64,000 bases of DNA from Intestinibacter sp964449895. GTDB taxonomy: Bacteria > Bacillota > Clostridia > Peptostreptococcales > Peptostreptococcaceae. Of this stretch, positions 1 through 8,346 are shown piece after piece. The stretch is from positions 1 through 64,000 of the forward strand of contig CAYVBY010000002.1 in the NCBI GenBank assembly GCA_964449895.1, read 5' to 3'. Position 1 is the stretch's first letter. Each line of letters starts with the position of its first letter. The notes under the pieces are model-generated. The model was not told the origin of the DNA, searched no databases, and worked only from the letters and a program-made list of their open reading frames with translations. The translations under genes were made by a program, and so were the position numbers.

Positions 1-243
1 TATATCCACTTTGTAATCTGTACCCATATGAGTTTTTATAGAAGTAACTGTTCTCTCTGCATTTGTAACTGCTTGTCTTTTTGCAGGTTCTCCTACTATT
101 CTTTCACCATCTTTTGTGAAAGCTACTACTGATGGTGTAGTTCTCATACCTTCGTTATTTTGTATTATTTGAGCTTCTCCACCTTCTAAAACTGCAACAC
201 AAGAGTTTGTTGTACCTAAATCTATACCTATTACTTTTGCCAT
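1..243 (-). CDS. dnaK: Chaperone DnaK (Hsp70), N-terminal fragment
   Basis: ATP-dependent cytosolic Hsp70 chaperone that refolds proteins together with GrpE and DnaJ. Only the first 81 codons are in the window; the gene continues past the left edge. The start ATG at 243-241 is preceded by a clear AGGAGG. The N-terminus begins MAKVIGIDLGTTNSC, the phosphate-1 loop of the actin/Hsp70 ATPase fold, followed by the conserved region around VGEPAKRQA. It lies 93 bp downstream of grpE in the hrcA-grpE-dnaK order and should share the CIRCE-controlled promoter upstream of hrcA. Identification is secure even from the fragment. Confidence 0.97.
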   Translation of the reverse strand, partial: MAKVIGIDLGTTNSCVAVLEGGEAQIIQNNEGMRTTPSVVAFTKDGERIVGEPAKRQAVTNAERTVTSIKTHMGTDYKVDI

Positions 244-336
244 TTTTAAACGCCTCCTGAAATTTTTCATTCTTAATTAATTAAATAAATTATTGTTATT
301 AGCTATTTATTATATTAGCTATTATATACAAATTTA

Positions 337-924
337 CTAGCAAGATACTTTCACCATTGTTGGTCTTATTACCTTAGTACCTAACTTATACCCTTTTTGT
401 AAAACCATAACAACTTTGTTTGGTTCTACTCCTTCAACACTTTCTTGCATAACCGCCATGTGGAAGTTTGGATCAAATTCAGCATTTTCTGCTTCTATCT
501 CTTCTACTCCAAATTTAGCAAGTGCGTCTTTTAATTGTTTGTAAACTAAATCTACACCTTTGTAAAGAGCATCTTCTTTATCAGTATATGCATCTAGTGC
601 TCTTTCCATATTGTCTATAACTGGTATTAATTCAGTTATTATCTTTTCATTTGCAAAGATTCCTATAGTTTCTTTTTCTTGTTGTGTTCTTCTAATGTAA
701 TTAGAATATTCAGCTTGAAGTCTTTTGTACTTGTCTTCTGACTCCACTATTTTAGCTTCTAAGTCTTTTATTTGATCATTGACTTTCTTTTCTTCTAATT
801 TAGAATTTATATCTGTCACATTGTCATCTGCAGTTTGTTCTGTTTCAACTTCTTCAGTTATTTGTTCTTCAACTGAATCTGTTGTTTCTTCTTTAACTTC
901 AGATTGTACATCTTTATTTTCCAA
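337..924 (-). CDS. grpE: Nucleotide exchange factor GrpE
   Basis: GrpE releases ADP from DnaK and acts as a thermosensor of the Hsp70 cycle; it is a cytosolic dimer. The 195-residue product has an acidic, low-complexity N-terminus (about residues 1-50), a long helical/coiled-coil stretch (about 50-105) and the C-terminal beta domain with EFDPNFHMAV and a GYKLGTKVIRP motif, all typical of the family and of normal length. The start is a TTG at 924-922, supported by a GAGGGGTG ribosome site seven bases upstream. It lies 32 bp after hrcA and before dnaK, so it is part of the heat-shock operon. Confidence 0.97.
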   Translation of the reverse strand: MENKDVQSEVKEETTDSVEEQITEEVETEQTADDNVTDINSKLEEKKVNDQIKDLEAKIVESEDKYKRLQAEYSNYIRRTQQEKETIGIFANEKIITELIPVIDNMERALDAYTDKEDALYKGVDLVYKQLKDALAKFGVEEIEAENAEFDPNFHMAVMQESVEGVEPNKVVMVLQKGYKLGTKVIRPTMVKVSC

Positions 925-956
925 GATATTACACCCCTCGATTCCTTTTATTTTTT

Positions 957-1976
957 CTATTTATTATTAAGTAATATATTCATATAATTTATTATTGAAT
1001 ATATCCTAGAATAATCCATTCTAGTTGGACCTATAAAACTTATACGTCCTACTAATTCTTCGTCTACCTTGTATGTAGCAGTTACTACACTACATTCCTT
1101 AGCCTGTTGGCAATCAATATCACTACCAATTATTATATTGGTGTTGTCTTTTAATATTCCCTTTGATTGTATAATCTTTGCTACTGTCTCTTTTGTTTCA
1201 AGCATATCTAAAAAGCTTCTAGCCTTTAATACATCATTAAATTCTGGATAATCAAGTATATTAGTAACTCCATTTAGAGTAATTGAAACATCATCATCAG
1301 ACACATTAGAATTTAATACACTAATTAATTTATCTACTATAGAAGAGTACTCTCCTATTTCATATTTTATAAAAGCTATTAAATTGCTATCTATATCTGT
1401 TATACTCTTTCCTGCAAGCTTTTTAGTAAGATTATCTGAAATTATATTCAACTTAGCTTGATCTAAATATTTTTTAGTAGGAATATCTGATTTTTTTATG
1501 TCTCCAGTGTTTGTTACAACTATTAGCAAGATATTATTTTCACCCATGCTTACAAGTTGTATATGTTTAATTACACTTGGCTTTACAAGCTGTCTTGTTG
1601 TTCCTATAGTAGTGTAATTAGTCAGCTGTGATAACATTTTAGAAGTTTCATGAATTAAACTTTGTATATGGTTCATATTATTTTCTACACAGTTTTCAAT
1701 TATGGCCTTATCTCTATCATTTAATTCATTAGTTCCCATTAATAAATCTACATATAATTTATAACCCTTTTCTGTAGGTATCCTCCCTGCTGATGTATGT
1801 GGCTGAATTAAATACCCTAATTCTTCAAGGTCTGCCATCTCATTTCTTATTGTTGCAGCACTAACCCCAAGGTTATGTTTTTTTGAAATTGTTCTAGATC
1901 CTACAGCTTCAGCTGTTTCAATATAATCTTTAACTACTGCTTTGAGGATTTTCATCTTTCTTTCATTTAATTCCAT
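957..1976 (-). CDS. hrcA: Heat-inducible transcription repressor HrcA
   Basis: HrcA represses the dnaK and groE operons by binding CIRCE and depends on GroEL for activity. The product has an N-terminal winged helix (about residues 4-70, including TISKKHNLGVSAATIRNEM) followed by the GAF-like HrcA domain. I place the start at the ATG 1976-1974, beginning MELNERKMK, because AAGGAGG lies eight bases upstream. The frame stays open to a GTG at 2006, but that codon lies inside the CIRCE operator and cannot be the start. The length is then 339 residues, normal for the family. It is the first gene of the hrcA-grpE-dnaK operon and autoregulated. Confidence 0.97.
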   Translation of the reverse strand: MELNERKMKILKAVVKDYIETAEAVGSRTISKKHNLGVSAATIRNEMADLEELGYLIQPHTSAGRIPTEKGYKLYVDLLMGTNELNDRDKAIIENCVENNMNHIQSLIHETSKMLSQLTNYTTIGTTRQLVKPSVIKHIQLVSMGENNILLIVVTNTGDIKKSDIPTKKYLDQAKLNIISDNLTKKLAGKSITDIDSNLIAFIKYEIGEYSSIVDKLISVLNSNVSDDDVSITLNGVTNILDYPEFNDVLKARSFLDMLETKETVAKIIQSKGILKDNTNIIIGSDIDCQQAKECSVVTATYKVDEELVGRISFIGPTRMDYSRIYSIINYMNILLNNK

Positions 1977-1995
1977 ATCCTCTTCCTCCTTGCTG

Positions 1996-2022
1996 TTAGC
2001 ACTCACTAATTTTGAGTGCTAA
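1996..2022 (-). promoter_or_regulatory. CIRCE operator (HrcA binding site)
   Basis: Perfect 9-bp inverted repeat TTAGCACTC, 9-bp spacer, GAGTGCTAA. This is the consensus CIRCE element bound by HrcA. It lies 20 bp upstream of the hrcA ATG, between the promoter and the ribosome binding site. Confidence 0.98.
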
Positions 2023-2035
2023 AAAGATTATATAT

Positions 2036-2066
2036 ATTATATATCACTTATTTTTTTATTTGTCAA
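2036..2066 (-). promoter_or_regulatory. Probable vegetative promoter of the hrcA-grpE-dnaK operon
   Basis: On the minus strand a perfect -35 TTGACA (2066-2061) is followed by TATATA at 17 bp or TATAAT at 19 bp. The CIRCE element starts about 14 bp downstream, so HrcA bound there would cover the transcription start. Confidence 0.8.
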
Positions 2067-2076
2067 TATTTTTTAA

Positions 2077-3198
2077 TTAATCTATATAATCTAAAAATAT
2101 ATTATTTGATATTTCTCTTCCTTTTTGTGTGAATTTTATACCTTTTTCTGTTTTTACTATTAGTTCAAGATTTAAATGTTTTTTTATTTGTGTCTTGTAT
2201 TTTTGCTCAAAATTAATTCCAAACTCTTTAAAATCATCAAACTCTAAGCCTTCATTCATTCTAAGTCCCATAATTATTTTTTCTTCTATTTTGTCTTTTA
2301 AAGTTAGATTTTCAAAATATTCTATTGGCTTTTCATTTTTAGTTAATTTTAGATGATAATTATCTAAACTCGTTTCATTATTGTATCTAATATTATTAAT
2401 ATATCCAGAGGCTCCCGGTCCTAATCCTATATAATTTTGACATTTCCAATAAATTATATTGTGTTTACATTCATATCCAGATTTGGCATAGTTAGATATT
2501 TCGTACTGATTATATCCATTTGATTTTAGGTAGTCGATTGCATACTCATACATTTTTATATCTTCATCTTCATCGGATATATCAAATTCTTTATTTTGAT
2601 ACATATCATATAATTTTGTACCTTCTTCTAAAATTAAAGAATATGCTGATATATGTTCTGGATTCAGGGAAACTATTTTATTTAAGGTTTCTTTCCAATT
2701 TTCAAAAGTTTGGTTAGGTAAGTTATACATCAAGTCTATGTTTATATTTTCAAATCCAACTTTTCTAGCTTCAAAATAGTTTTTCTCAAATTGTTCATAA
2801 TTATGTATTCTTCCAATAAAATTTAACAAGTCATCTTGTATAGCTTGTAAACCTATACTGAGCCTATTTATACCCACGTTTTTCATAAATTTTAATTTAT
2901 CTTGATTTAAAGTTCCTGGATTACATTCCATAGATATTTCTGCATTATCATCTATTAAAAAACTACTTTTTATTTTGTCCATTATAATTTTCATTTCTTC
3001 ATTTGTTAGTATACTAGGTGTGCCTCCACCAAAAAATACTGTATCTATTTTTAGATTTTTATCTGAATATAATTCGATTTCTTTATTTAAATCACATAAA
3101 AATCTTTCTTTTTCATCTTTTTTTACTTTGTATGAATTAAAATCACAATATTTACATTTTTGAATACAAAATGGTATATGAATATATAAGCCTAACAT
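2077..3198 (-). CDS. hemW: Radical SAM heme chaperone HemW
   Basis: HemW-type protein of the coproporphyrinogen dehydrogenase-like radical SAM family; family members bind and deliver heme rather than oxidise coproporphyrinogen. The cluster motif is C11-X3-C15-X2-C18 followed by Asp-Phe. The extra Cys right after the motif that typifies HemN is absent, which favours HemW. The FFGGGTPS motif follows. The start is placed at ATG 3198, with AAAGGAG seven bases upstream; an upstream in-frame ATG at 3228 has no ribosome site. A strong hairpin (3229-3270) sits immediately upstream, so the gene probably depends on read-through. Often annotated hemN. Confidence 0.93.
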   Translation of the reverse strand: MLGLYIHIPFCIQKCKYCDFNSYKVKKDEKERFLCDLNKEIELYSDKNLKIDTVFFGGGTPSILTNEEMKIIMDKIKSSFLIDDNAEISMECNPGTLNQDKLKFMKNVGINRLSIGLQAIQDDLLNFIGRIHNYEQFEKNYFEARKVGFENINIDLMYNLPNQTFENWKETLNKIVSLNPEHISAYSLILEEGTKLYDMYQNKEFDISDEDEDIKMYEYAIDYLKSNGYNQYEISNYAKSGYECKHNIIYWKCQNYIGLGPGASGYINNIRYNNETSLDNYHLKLTKNEKPIEYFENLTLKDKIEEKIIMGLRMNEGLEFDDFKEFGINFEQKYKTQIKKHLNLELIVKTEKGIKFTQKGREISNNIFLDYID

Positions 3199-3228
3199 AT
3201 TTTTCTCCTTTGTTATAATTATTTCCAT

Positions 3229-3270
3229 AAAAATTAAAAGGCAAACTAATAAGTTTACCTTTTAATTTTT
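3229..3270. terminator. Hairpin terminator between the PgsB-like gene and hemW
   Basis: Near-perfect inverted repeat: arms 3230-3246 and 3253-3268, one mismatch, 6-base loop, T-rich on both exits. It fits termination after the upstream minus-strand gene and is sequence-symmetric enough to act both ways. Confidence 0.75.
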
Positions 3271-3285
3271 ATTTGTATTTAATTT

Positions 3286-3948
3286 TTATAAATTTGATCC
3301 AAGCATAGTTCTTAAGCATGTTTCTTCATCTATTCCAAGTACCTGTCCTACTGCAATAGCTAAAGATATATCCTTTGAAGATATATTTTTTTCTATCTCA
3401 CTTGAAACGTTTATCCCTTTTGCAAGTATCATTTTTGTATCTCTTTCTCTAGCAACCTTTCCAAAATATGTAGAATATGGACTTGGAAGCGCTATTAAAT
3501 ATCCATCATAAGGTATAACTTCTTCAAATAATTTTGCTTCTTTATCTGATTCTACATCATCAAAATCATCTACTATTACTACCACATTTGGATCTAATAT
3601 ATCAGATGCTTTGTATTTGTAATTTCCAGCTAGAGATTCGAAAACTAATGCCTCTGCCTCTAAATCAACTGCATTTTGTAAAATTTTTACTTGCTCACTT
3701 GTACTTGGTCCTTTAGCTTTTTCTGATATTGATTTTTCATCTTCACACCAACAAGTTATTTTAGCTGATGGACCAGCTGTCTTACCAATTACTCTATATC
3801 CTGTTTGAAGTAAAATATTAGTTATAAGTTTTGTAACATTAGATCTTTCTGCTATTCCATTTATACTTATTCTTATAGCTATTTCCTCTATATTGTCATT
3901 TATCGCATTTTTCTTTTTTATGTTTAAAACTATTAAAAATGCTACCAC
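3286..3948 (-). CDS. Truncated, P-loop-degenerate PgsB/CapB-like protein
   Basis: Resembles the N-terminal and central part of PgsB/CapB, the Mur-ligase-like ATPase of poly-gamma-glutamate synthesis. Recognisable family features in order are an N-terminal hydrophobic segment then basic residues, ISINGIAERSNVTKLI where PgsB has a GIRGKSTVTRLI-type P-loop, VIGKTAGPSA, GPSTSEQ, an LEAEALVFE strand, VIPYDGYLI and LGIDEETCLRTML. The P-loop Gly-Lys-Ser is replaced by Glu-Arg-Ser, so ATP binding is doubtful. The protein stops at 220 residues, where full PgsB (about 390) carries its last domain. The only canonical start in frame is GTG 3948, but the best ribosome site (AGGAGG, 3988-3983) is some 34 bases further upstream and the frame between encodes a hydrophobic helix. 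No pgsC or pgsA neighbour is seen. It may be a decayed remnant or a repurposed protein. Confidence 0.6.
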   Translation of the reverse strand: MVAFLIVLNIKKKNAINDNIEEIAIRISINGIAERSNVTKLITNILLQTGYRVIGKTAGPSAKITCWCEDEKSISEKAKGPSTSEQVKILQNAVDLEAEALVFESLAGNYKYKASDILDPNVVVIVDDFDDVESDKEAKLFEEVIPYDGYLIALPSPYSTYFGKVARERDTKMILAKGINVSSEIEKNISSKDISLAIAVGQVLGIDEETCLRTMLGSNL

Positions 3949-4275
3949 ACATATTAATAATATTATTATAAAAATAACTCATCCCTCCTCAATATTTAAA
4001 CTTTATAATTATGTTTAATTATATTATTAAAATAATTTTTGCAAATTATATTTTCATCATTTTAAATTTCTCTTAAAAGTATATCAAATTATATGCTTAA
4101 ATTAAAGAGTTTTAAAAGTAAAAGTATATTTTAAAAATAAATTATATCCATTAAATAAAATTTTTTACTCTATTTTTCAAAAATAATTACAATTTACATA
4201 AAATCTAACTAAAAAAGGAAGTACTACAAAATAAATTTTAATCTATTTTTAATACTTCCTATTAATATTATTTAA
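3949..4275 (-). other. Intergenic region between lepA and the PgsB-like gene
   Basis: A 327-bp AT-rich stretch. It holds the lepA terminator (4211-4260), several weak -10-like sequences and an AGGAGGG ribosome site at 3988-3982, followed by an open, strongly hydrophobic reading frame continuing into the PgsB-like gene. No other gene is visible. Confidence 0.6.
4211..4260 (-). terminator. lepA terminator
   Basis: Inverted repeat AGGAAGTA / TACTTCCT (arms 4216-4223 and 4253-4260, long AT-rich loop) followed on the minus strand by a run of six T. It lies 16 bp past the lepA stop. Confidence 0.7.
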
Positions 4276-6081
4276 CTAATCATCTAATTTTAAAACTGCC
4301 ATAAATGCTTTTTGTGGAACTTCTACATTACCTATTTGTCTCATACGTTTTTTACCTTCTTTTTGTTTTTCTAGAAGTTTCTTCTTACGAGATATATCTC
4401 CACCATAACATTTAGCAAGTACGTCTTTTCTAAGAGCACTTATAGTTTCTCTAGCTATAATTTTATTTCCTACAGCAGCTTGTATTGGAACTGCAAATTG
4501 ATGTCTTGGTATTTCATTTTTTAATTTTTCACACATAGCTTTACCTCTTGAATATGCCTTTGTTTCATGTACTATAAAGCTAAGTGCATCTACTTGTTCT
4601 TTATTTATTAAAATGTCTAATTTAACTAGTGTAGAAGCTTGATATCCCTTCATTTCATAATCTAATGAACCATATCCTCTAGTTCTAGATTTTAATGCAT
4701 CAAAGAAATCATATATAACTTCATTAAGAGGTAAATCATAGTGTAACATTACTCTCTTAGGATCTATATATTCCATATGTAGCATTGTTCCACGTCTTTC
4801 TTGGCATAATTCCATAACTACACCTACAAAGTCTTTAGGAACAATTATATCAGCTTTTACAATAGGTTCTTCTATCATTTTTATTTCTGATGGTTCTGGT
4901 AAATTTGTAGGATTTTGTATCATAACAACTTCACCAGTAGTTTTAGTAACTCTATATATAACTGATGGAGCTGTAGTTACTAAGTTTAGATTAAATTCTC
5001 TTTCTAATCTTTCTTCTATTATTTCTAAGTGTAATAATCCTAAAAATCCACATCTAAATCCAAATCCTAATGCTGCAGAAGTTTCCATTTCAAATTCTAA
5101 AGCTGCATCATTTACTTGTAATTTTTCAAGTGCATCTTTAACATTTTCGTATTTTTCACCTTCGCCTGGATATATTCCACAATAAACCATAGGTGTAGCT
5201 TTTTTATATCCTGGAAGTGGTACATCTGTAGGATTTTGAGCATTTGTTATAGTATCCCCTACTTGACAGCTTCTTATATCTTTGATACTTGCTGCTATAT
5301 AGCCAACATCTCCAGCTTGAAGGCTTTCAAGTTCAGTTGGACTAGGAGCCATAACACCTACTTCTGTAACTTCAAATTTCTTTTTAGTATTCATCATTTC
5401 GATTGTCATACCTTTTTTAACTTCACCTTCAAATACTCTTACATAAGCTACAACACCTTTATATGCATCATAATATGAGTCAAATATTAAAGCTTTTAAA
5501 GGCTTGTCTATATCACCTTCTGGAGCAGGTACATTTTTTACTATATCCTCTAATACATCTTTAATATTTAAACCACTCTTAGCTGATACAAGTGGAGCTT
5601 CACTTGCATCAAGTCCTATAATATCTTCTATTTCTTCTTTAACTTCATCTGGTCTAGCACTTGGAAGATCTATTTTATTTATTACAGGTAATATTTCTAA
5701 ATCTTGATCTAATGCTAAATATACATTAGCTAGAGTTTGTGCCTCTACACCTTGAGCTGCATCTACTACTAATAAAGCACCTTCACAAGCTGCTAAACTT
5801 CTAGATACCTCATAGTTAAAATCGACATGTCCAGGAGTATCTATTAAATTTAAATAATATTCTTGTCCATCCTCAGCTTTATATATTAATCTTATATTTT
5901 GTAACTTAATAGTGATTCCTCTTTCTCTTTCTAAATCCATATTATCTAGTAATTGATTTTTCATATCTCTATCACTAACTAAGCCTGTATATTGAATTAA
6001 TCTATCCGCCAAGGTAGACTTTCCATGATCTATATGTGCAATAATACTAAAATTTCTTGTTCTTTGTTGTTTGTTGTCCAC
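4276..6081 (-). CDS. lepA: Elongation factor 4 (LepA) GTPase
   Basis: Ribosome-associated translational GTPase implicated in back-translocation and ribosome assembly. All G motifs are present: AHIDHGKST (G1), DTPGH (G3), NKID (G4) and SAKSG (G5). Domain II, the EF-G-like alpha/beta domains and the LepA-specific C-terminal domain (ending near QKAFMAVLKLDD) follow. The start is a GTG at 6081-6079 giving about 601 residues, the usual length. An AGGAGG lies eight bases upstream of it and inside the longer frame that opens at 6111, so the longer version is unlikely. It sits in the lepA-spoIIP-gpr neighbourhood common in Clostridia. Confidence 0.97.
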   Translation of the reverse strand: MDNKQQRTRNFSIIAHIDHGKSTLADRLIQYTGLVSDRDMKNQLLDNMDLERERGITIKLQNIRLIYKAEDGQEYYLNLIDTPGHVDFNYEVSRSLAACEGALLVVDAAQGVEAQTLANVYLALDQDLEILPVINKIDLPSARPDEVKEEIEDIIGLDASEAPLVSAKSGLNIKDVLEDIVKNVPAPEGDIDKPLKALIFDSYYDAYKGVVAYVRVFEGEVKKGMTIEMMNTKKKFEVTEVGVMAPSPTELESLQAGDVGYIAASIKDIRSCQVGDTITNAQNPTDVPLPGYKKATPMVYCGIYPGEGEKYENVKDALEKLQVNDAALEFEMETSAALGFGFRCGFLGLLHLEIIEERLEREFNLNLVTTAPSVIYRVTKTTGEVVMIQNPTNLPEPSEIKMIEEPIVKADIIVPKDFVGVVMELCQERRGTMLHMEYIDPKRVMLHYDLPLNEVIYDFFDALKSRTRGYGSLDYEMKGYQASTLVKLDILINKEQVDALSFIVHETKAYSRGKAMCEKLKNEIPRHQFAVPIQAAVGNKIIARETISALRKDVLAKCYGGDISRKKKLLEKQKEGKKRMRQIGNVEVPQKAFMAVLKLDD

Positions 6082-6162
6082 CTTAAATTCCTCCTCAATT
6101 ATCTTTATCATAAATTTTATTTTATAATATATCTTCTTTTATGTAAATATAAGTTATTACAG

Positions 6163-6197
6163 AAAAATAAGACTTATTTTAATTAAGTCTTATTTTT
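6163..6197 (-). terminator. Terminator downstream of the small membrane protein gene
   Basis: Perfect 14-bp stem AAAAATAAGACTTA / TAAGTCTTATTTTT with a 7-base loop. T-rich on both exits. It separates the spoIIP group from lepA. Confidence 0.8.
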
Positions 6198-6220
6198 AGG
6201 TCTATTTAATTTTATATATG

Positions 6221-6409
6221 CTATAAAATATCCCTTATATCAAACTTTATCAAAGGTTCTTTATTTAACATATTATTCATATTGTAATCTGCATAAAATA
6301 AACAAATAATCATTATATTTATCATTATTATAACAGATATAATTTTCAAAAAGACTAATTTCTTTTTCTTTTTTTCTCTTGCCTTTTTTCTTTCTTCCAA
6401 TTTACTCAT
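6221..6409 (-). CDS. Small single-pass membrane protein, unknown function
   Basis: A 62-residue protein that I do not recognise. It has a very basic N-terminus (about residues 3-17, lysine/arginine rich), one hydrophobic helix (about 18-40) and a short tail containing NMNNMLNKEPLIKFDIRDIL. By the positive-inside rule the tail should be outside. An AAAGGA ribosome site lies about 11 bases upstream of the ATG. It follows spoIIP by 44 bp and is bounded downstream by a strong terminator, so it is probably cotranscribed with spoIIP and may belong to the sporulation programme; that is inference. Confidence 0.65.
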   Translation of the reverse strand: MSKLEERKKAREKKKKKLVFLKIISVIIMINIMIICLFYADYNMNNMLNKEPLIKFDIRDIL

Positions 6410-6453
6410 AATAATGTTATTTTCCTTTAATATTTTAATATATTATTTTGAAA

Positions 6454-7383
6454 TTATAAATTCTTTTCTTTGAAATATCCATCTAATATTTTAGCTAAAT
6501 ATTTAGCACTGGCTTGAGCTTCTTTAGTTGTAACAGCATTGCTCCCAACTTCAACTAATAATGCATTATCACATATACTTTGATTAAATCTTCCATAAGG
6601 TTTCAAAACTACTGGCATAATTAAATTCGGATATTTTTTACTAGCATATTCAGTTATCCCATCTGCTAGCTTTTTAACTTTTTCCACATCATCATTTCTA
6701 GCTCCTACAACAAAAAATACTTTTGCCACACTTTCTCCATCTATAGTAGTTGTATATCTCTTATGAGCACTATCTTGTATATTTTTACTTGATATATTAA
6801 GTCCATCTCTATGTAAATCTATAGTTATTTTAACGCTATTATATTTATTCATAACAGAGCTTATAGTTTTAGAACTTCTTTGATAAGAGTTATTATATGT
6901 AGGACTATCATGATACTTAGTGGAATGTACAACTCCCCATCCTAAGTTTGATAATTCATTTGTAAGTAAACATCCTACTGATAAAACAGAATCATTTTTA
7001 TTTTCAGAATGGTAATTTCCCTCTGGTGAATCAAAATAAGTTTCACAGCTATGACTATGATATATTAAAATTTCTGGTTTATCATTTGTAACTCTTAAAT
7101 TATCTTTATAATCTTCACTATTTAAATTTATTTCTTGGTTATTTCTATTCTTTATAGAAGGAATATTTTCTTTTCCTACATATACATTTACATATTGCTC
7201 TTCATCTTTATTTAAATTATTATTTGTTTCTTTTATATCTTCTTTTTGTAAAACTTTAATCTCTGGATAAGAATATCTTATAAATTTAAGTAATAAACTA
7301 TTTTGATCAATAGCAAAACTACGAATTGGTATCATAAATATAAAAATAGCTATTATTACTATCTTATAAAATTTATTATACAT
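6454..7383 (-). CDS. spoIIP: Stage II sporulation protein P (peptidoglycan amidase/endopeptidase)
   Basis: SpoIIP cleaves septal peptidoglycan during engulfment with SpoIID and SpoIIM. The 309-residue product starts with a membrane anchor or signal (residues about 6-25), has a polar linker, then the SpoIIP catalytic domain with ILIYHSHSCETY (metal-binding His and Glu region), ITIDLHRDG and LLVEVGSNAVT. Family knowledge: made under SigE in the mother cell; I did not identify a SigE promoter by eye. It lies 12 bp after gpr and probably shares its transcript. Confidence 0.95.
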   Translation of the reverse strand: MYNKFYKIVIIAIFIFMIPIRSFAIDQNSLLLKFIRYSYPEIKVLQKEDIKETNNNLNKDEEQYVNVYVGKENIPSIKNRNNQEINLNSEDYKDNLRVTNDKPEILIYHSHSCETYFDSPEGNYHSENKNDSVLSVGCLLTNELSNLGWGVVHSTKYHDSPTYNNSYQRSSKTISSVMNKYNSVKITIDLHRDGLNISSKNIQDSAHKRYTTTIDGESVAKVFFVVGARNDDVEKVKKLADGITEYASKKYPNLIMPVVLKPYGRFNQSICDNALLVEVGSNAVTTKEAQASAKYLAKILDGYFKEKNL

Positions 7384-7395
7384 CTTTTGTCCTCC

Positions 7396-8346
7396 TCAAC
7401 ATTTAAGCCTCTCTGGATGAAGGGATTTATTTAGACCTTCACTTATTATAATGGCTAAATTTTCTATGGATTGATCTATATCCTTTGGAGTTACAATTAA
7501 ATTTTTATCGTAAGGATCTAGAGAATCTTTTATTAATTGATATTTTTCTTCTTGTTGTAATTTTTCAAGCATATTGTAAAATTTACTACCCTCATCAGAT
7601 ACACTCATTAAATTTTTGATAGCTAAATCTAAAACATCTATTGTAAGAGTAGCTGCATCTACTACTGTAGGAACTCCTATTGCTATAACATCTACACCTA
7701 AATAATCTTTATTTAGGGCCTTTCTTTTATTTCCTACTCCTCCTCCAGGGGCAATACCTCCTGTTGAAATTTGAATAGTAGTATTAACTCTCTCCATTTT
7801 TCTAGAAGCTAAAGAATCAATTGCTACTACTCTATCAGGTTTAATCTTATCTACTATTGATTTTACTATTTCAACTGTTTCAATTCCTGTTGTTCCCATA
7901 ACTCCTGGGCTTAAAGCTGATACTTCTGTAAAATCATCATCATAATCTTTGTTGTAGTTTTTAAAAATATGTCTTGTAACTAATGTTTTAGATACAGTTC
8001 TAGGTCCTAGAGCATCTGATATAATATTTTCATTACCAAGACCTATTACTAAAGTTTTTTTATTTTTATCTCTTCCAAATATATCTATTAACTCGTCTTT
8101 TAGATAGTTTATTACTGTATTTCTAGACTCATCATCGTCAAATTTAATTAAATCACTTTCTAAAGTGATATATTTTCCTATTTCCTTATTCATAATTTTT
8201 GATCCAGTTTCATTTATTATCTCTACTGTAGTTATAATGCAATCTTTTAATTGTTTTGTATCTACACAAACCCCCTCTAAAGAAGTAGATTTCTCTTCAC
8301 ATATTTCTCTTAATTCAAGTGCTAAGTCAGTTCTTATATTTATCAT
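7396..8346 (-). CDS. gpr: Germination protease GPR
   Basis: GPR initiates degradation of small acid-soluble spore proteins at germination; it is made as a zymogen in the forespore. The 316-residue protein begins MINIRTDLALE, the propeptide/SASP-site-like start. It contains LVIGLGNENIISDALGP and VVAIDSLASRKMERVN, which hold the two Asp residues assigned as catalytic in the family, and the ISTGGIAPGGGVGN motif. The start ATG 8346 has GGAGG five bases upstream. A longer frame from a TTG at 8358 overlaps that ribosome site and is rejected. Confidence 0.96.
   Translation of the reverse strand: MINIRTDLALELREICEEKSTSLEGVCVDTKQLKDCIITTVEIINETGSKIMNKEIGKYITLESDLIKFDDDESRNTVINYLKDELIDIFGRDKNKKTLVIGLGNENIISDALGPRTVSKTLVTRHIFKNYNKDYDDDFTEVSALSPGVMGTTGIETVEIVKSIVDKIKPDRVVAIDSLASRKMERVNTTIQISTGGIAPGGGVGNKRKALNKDYLGVDVIAIGVPTVVDAATLTIDVLDLAIKNLMSVSDEGSKFYNMLEKLQQEEKYQLIKDSLDPYDKNLIVTPKDIDQSIENLAIIISEGLNKSLHPERLKC

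Noticed and set aside
957..2006. Longer HrcA starting at GTG 2006
   Set aside because: That start codon lies within the CIRCE operator and upstream of the only good ribosome site; ATG 1976 is right.
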